A DNA stretch of 64,000 bases from J054 sp965221985 (GTDB taxonomy: Bacteria; Pseudomonadota; Gammaproteobacteria; Steroidobacterales; GCA-2729495), in the NCBI GenBank assembly GCA_965221985.1, contig OZ244928.1, positions 186,001 through 250,000 on the forward strand. The letters are read 5' to 3'. A program made the translations under genes and the position numbers. The notes below the pieces were generated by a model. That model did not search any database and was not told the origin of the DNA. It was given only the letters and a program-made list of their open reading frames with translations. Numbering within the stretch: the stretch's first letter is position 1; the number at the start of each line of letters is the position of its first letter. Shown here piece after piece: positions 62,342-64,000 of the stretch.

Positions 62342-63571
62342 CTAGGCACCCGGACGAGCAACGTCCTGTATTAGCCGCTCATAACACCGTGCCAGTTCCC
62401 GGCGATCGAAGTATTGCTGAACATAGTTCCGTCCCGCCTTACCGAATTCCTGGCAGCGAGAGTGGTTGCTGGCCAGTTCTAATACCGCGTCCGCCAATTC
62501 GGTCGCATTTTCCGGCCCTATGCACACGCCCGAGCCAGCCTCGCTGATGATCTGCTCTACTTCGCCGCGGACTCCCAGCACGATTGGTCGCTGCATTGCC
62601 ATGCTCTCAAAAATCTTGGAGGGTATAACCGTGCGGAATACCGGCTGATCGCGCAACACGACTATGCTAGCGTCGGTGATCGCCCAGATATCCGGCATGC
62701 GTTCCTTCGGCTGCTGGTCGACCATCACCACATTATCGAGGCCCATATCGTCACGCATCTGCAACAGTCTCTCCCGCTCCGCGCCGTCCCCGACCAGCAG
62801 AAAGGCAATACCATCGTTGTCGCGTATCCGGTCGGCCGCCTGCAGAATCGTATCCAGTCCATGCGCCATGCCGTGCGTGCCGACGTAGGCCGCCACGAAC
62901 TTACCCTCCAGCCCCCACTCGCGGGCTAAGTCAGGCGCCTGCCGGTCCGGCTGGTAGAAATCGAGATCCACACCGTTCTTGATCACCGCGATCTTGTCCC
63001 GCGATACCCCACGAGCTGCAATGTGATCGACGAACGAATCAGTCACCGAAACAATTCGGTCAGCCTTGCGGTAGGCGAAGGTCTCAACTTTCTCCAGCAT
63101 CCGGATCACCAGACTCTTTTTCATTGCGCCGACGGCAATAATCGACTCCGGCCACAAGTCGCGAATTTCTAGGATCCAGGGAACGCGGCGAATCCGGCTG
63201 ACAAAGTAACCTGCCAACCCGCAGAAGAACTGCGGTGAGGTTGAAATCACTATGTCTGGCTTTTTGAGAAACGGTGCAGCCAGGATTGCCATGACTAGGT
63301 AGAATACGTAGTTGGCGATGCGCAGCAAGAATCCGGCGTTCGGCGCCGCCCAGGTCAGCATCCGCCGAACTTCGACGCCATCGCGGTGTTCTGCTTGCAA
63401 CCAGCCGTTGCGATAACCGGGATAAATTTTGCCGCCCGGGTGATTGGGGACGTTGGTCAAGGCAGTCACCTCATGCCCCTGCTCGATCCAGACCTTACTG
63501 TGCTCGAAGGTCCGCGTTGCCGGGGCATTCACCTCGGGCGGGAAGTAATGCGTGAGGAACAGGATATGCAC
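62342..63571 (-). CDS. GT4-family glycosyltransferase (WbuB-like)
   Basis: A 409-residue enzyme with two Rossmann halves: ILFLTHYFPPEVNAPATRTFEHSKVWIEQGHEVTALTNVPNHPGGKIY at the start and, in the second half, VAAYVGTHGMAHGLDTILQAADRI, AFLLVGDGAERERLL and PSKIFESMAMQRPIVLGVRGEVEQII, the E-x7-E nucleotide-sugar site. The family transfers N-acetylamino sugars in polysaccharide synthesis. The GTG at 63571 directly follows the heparinase-like stop; the frame is also open from an ATG at 63604, which would overlap it by 32 bases. Confidence 0.92.
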   Translation of the reverse strand: MHILFLTHYFPPEVNAPATRTFEHSKVWIEQGHEVTALTNVPNHPGGKIYPGYRNGWLQAEHRDGVEVRRMLTWAAPNAGFLLRIANYVFYLVMAILAAPFLKKPDIVISTSPQFFCGLAGYFVSRIRRVPWILEIRDLWPESIIAVGAMKKSLVIRMLEKVETFAYRKADRIVSVTDSFVDHIAARGVSRDKIAVIKNGVDLDFYQPDRQAPDLAREWGLEGKFVAAYVGTHGMAHGLDTILQAADRIRDNDGIAFLLVGDGAERERLLQMRDDMGLDNVVMVDQQPKERMPDIWAITDASIVVLRDQPVFRTVIPSKIFESMAMQRPIVLGVRGEVEQIISEAGSGVCIGPENATELADAVLELASNHSRCQEFGKAGRNYVQQYFDRRELARCYERLIQDVARPGA

Positions 63572-63572
63572 G

Positions 63573-64000
63573 TCAGGCTCGTTCGATGATGTAGCGTATT
63601 TCAATCGGCAGGTGACCCTCAGCCTCTAGCACCACAACCGTGTTGGGGTGCCTTATGCCGAACTCCGGGCAATACCAGCCCGATTCCTGTCGCAGAGTGA
63701 CCGGCGACTCTATCCGCAAACGCAATTGGGTACCACCAAGGGTCAAGGAATACTCGCGATCGCCAGTCACCGCGACTTCTACGTCGGGATGCAGGTGAAT
63801 GAAGCTCTCGACCCGGTGACTCCCGCGACCCGAAACCGTATCGGTCACGGACCATCGGCCAACGAGCTCCATGCGAACCCGCCGCCGGTGATCGACCTTG
63901 CCCCGAAGGCGCCGATAGCCAGTATGCCTGCCCTCGAAGAACAACAAGCCGTCCTCGATGTCGCTGAGTACTGGATCCACCGGATAAGCTCGTCGGGCCA
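63573..64000 (-). CDS. Heparinase II/III-like protein, C-terminal part (5' end outside window)
   Basis: The last 142 or so residues of a larger protein; the frame is open to the right edge, before the GTG at 63980. FFEGRHTGYRRLRGKVDHRRRVRM, WSVTDTVSGRGSHRVESFIHLHPDVEV and LRLRIESPVTLRQESGWYCPEFGIRHPNTVVVLEAEG resemble the C-terminal beta domain of heparinase II/III-family lyases encoded in exopolysaccharide loci. The stop is followed after one base by the glycosyltransferase GTG, so the genes are coupled. Confidence 0.75.
   Translation of the reverse strand, partial: ARRAYPVDPVLSDIEDGLLFFEGRHTGYRRLRGKVDHRRRVRMELVGRWSVTDTVSGRGSHRVESFIHLHPDVEVAVTGDREYSLTLGGTQLRLRIESPVTLRQESGWYCPEFGIRHPNTVVVLEAEGHLPIEIRYIIERA

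Overview
The window is a 64 kb chromosomal fragment of an environmental gammaproteobacterium-like Gram-negative. The placement rests on outer-membrane lipoproteins, an OprF/OmpA-type porin, RND and MacB/DevC-type transport, a PiT/DUF47 phosphate pair, c-type cytochromes, several TAT-exported enzymes and a PEP-CTERM protein beside polysaccharide genes. The genus cannot be named from the sequence alone. I found no rRNA, tRNA, CRISPR array, insertion sequence or prophage.

Layout. 0-5 kb: the end of a succinate-semialdehyde-type aldehyde dehydrogenase, a Csp1-like copper storage protein with a TAT signal, and small accessory genes (DUF123, DUF3795, DUF2188, NmrA, DUF1761). 5-13 kb: an oxidative catabolism block with an exported molybdopterin hydroxylase large subunit lacking its partner, an exported FAD amine oxidase, a GST, an exported amidohydrolase coupled to a cytochrome c, and a TauD-type dioxygenase. 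13-18 kb: a class C serine hydrolase, the PiT/DUF47 phosphate operon, and an ECF sigma factor with a very short partner gene. 18-23 kb: an exported His/Met-rich CbiX-like protein, an M13 peptidase lipoprotein and a CpeT-like protein. 23-28 kb: a five-gene minus-strand operon with three VOC proteins, an alpha/beta hydrolase and a medium-chain reductase, divergent from an MFS carrier.

28-35 kb is an envelope block (lipoproteins, M48 peptidase, DUF6524, DUF748, OmpA). 35-44 kb mixes a membrane-anchored hydrolase, an Asp/Glu-racemase-superfamily enzyme, an MFS carrier, small DUF proteins, a WYL regulator, an EVE protein and an M48-TerB fusion. 44-54 kb holds a beta-propeller protein, a second CbiX-like exported protein, a TetR regulator, a two-component ABC exporter with a recognisable promoter/operator, a methyltransferase and an RND efflux pair. 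54-61 kb has another anchored hydrolase, two c-type cytochromes, a haloalkane-dehalogenase-like enzyme, an HD-GYP protein with a damaged HD site, a coiled-coil/HhH membrane protein and an orphan ParA. 61-64 kb has a PEP-CTERM protein, a GT4 glycosyltransferase and the end of a heparinase-like protein, the edge of an exopolysaccharide locus.

The most unusual material is the pair of exported CbiX-like proteins with metal-binding N-termini. One of them sits downstream of an ABC permease, ABC ATPase and TetR gene. That set starts with a TTGACA-N17-TATTAC promoter whose start site is covered by an 11+1+11 bp palindrome, a likely TetR operator. With the 13-cysteine copper storage protein this suggests periplasmic metal or tetrapyrrole handling, but the ligand is unknown.
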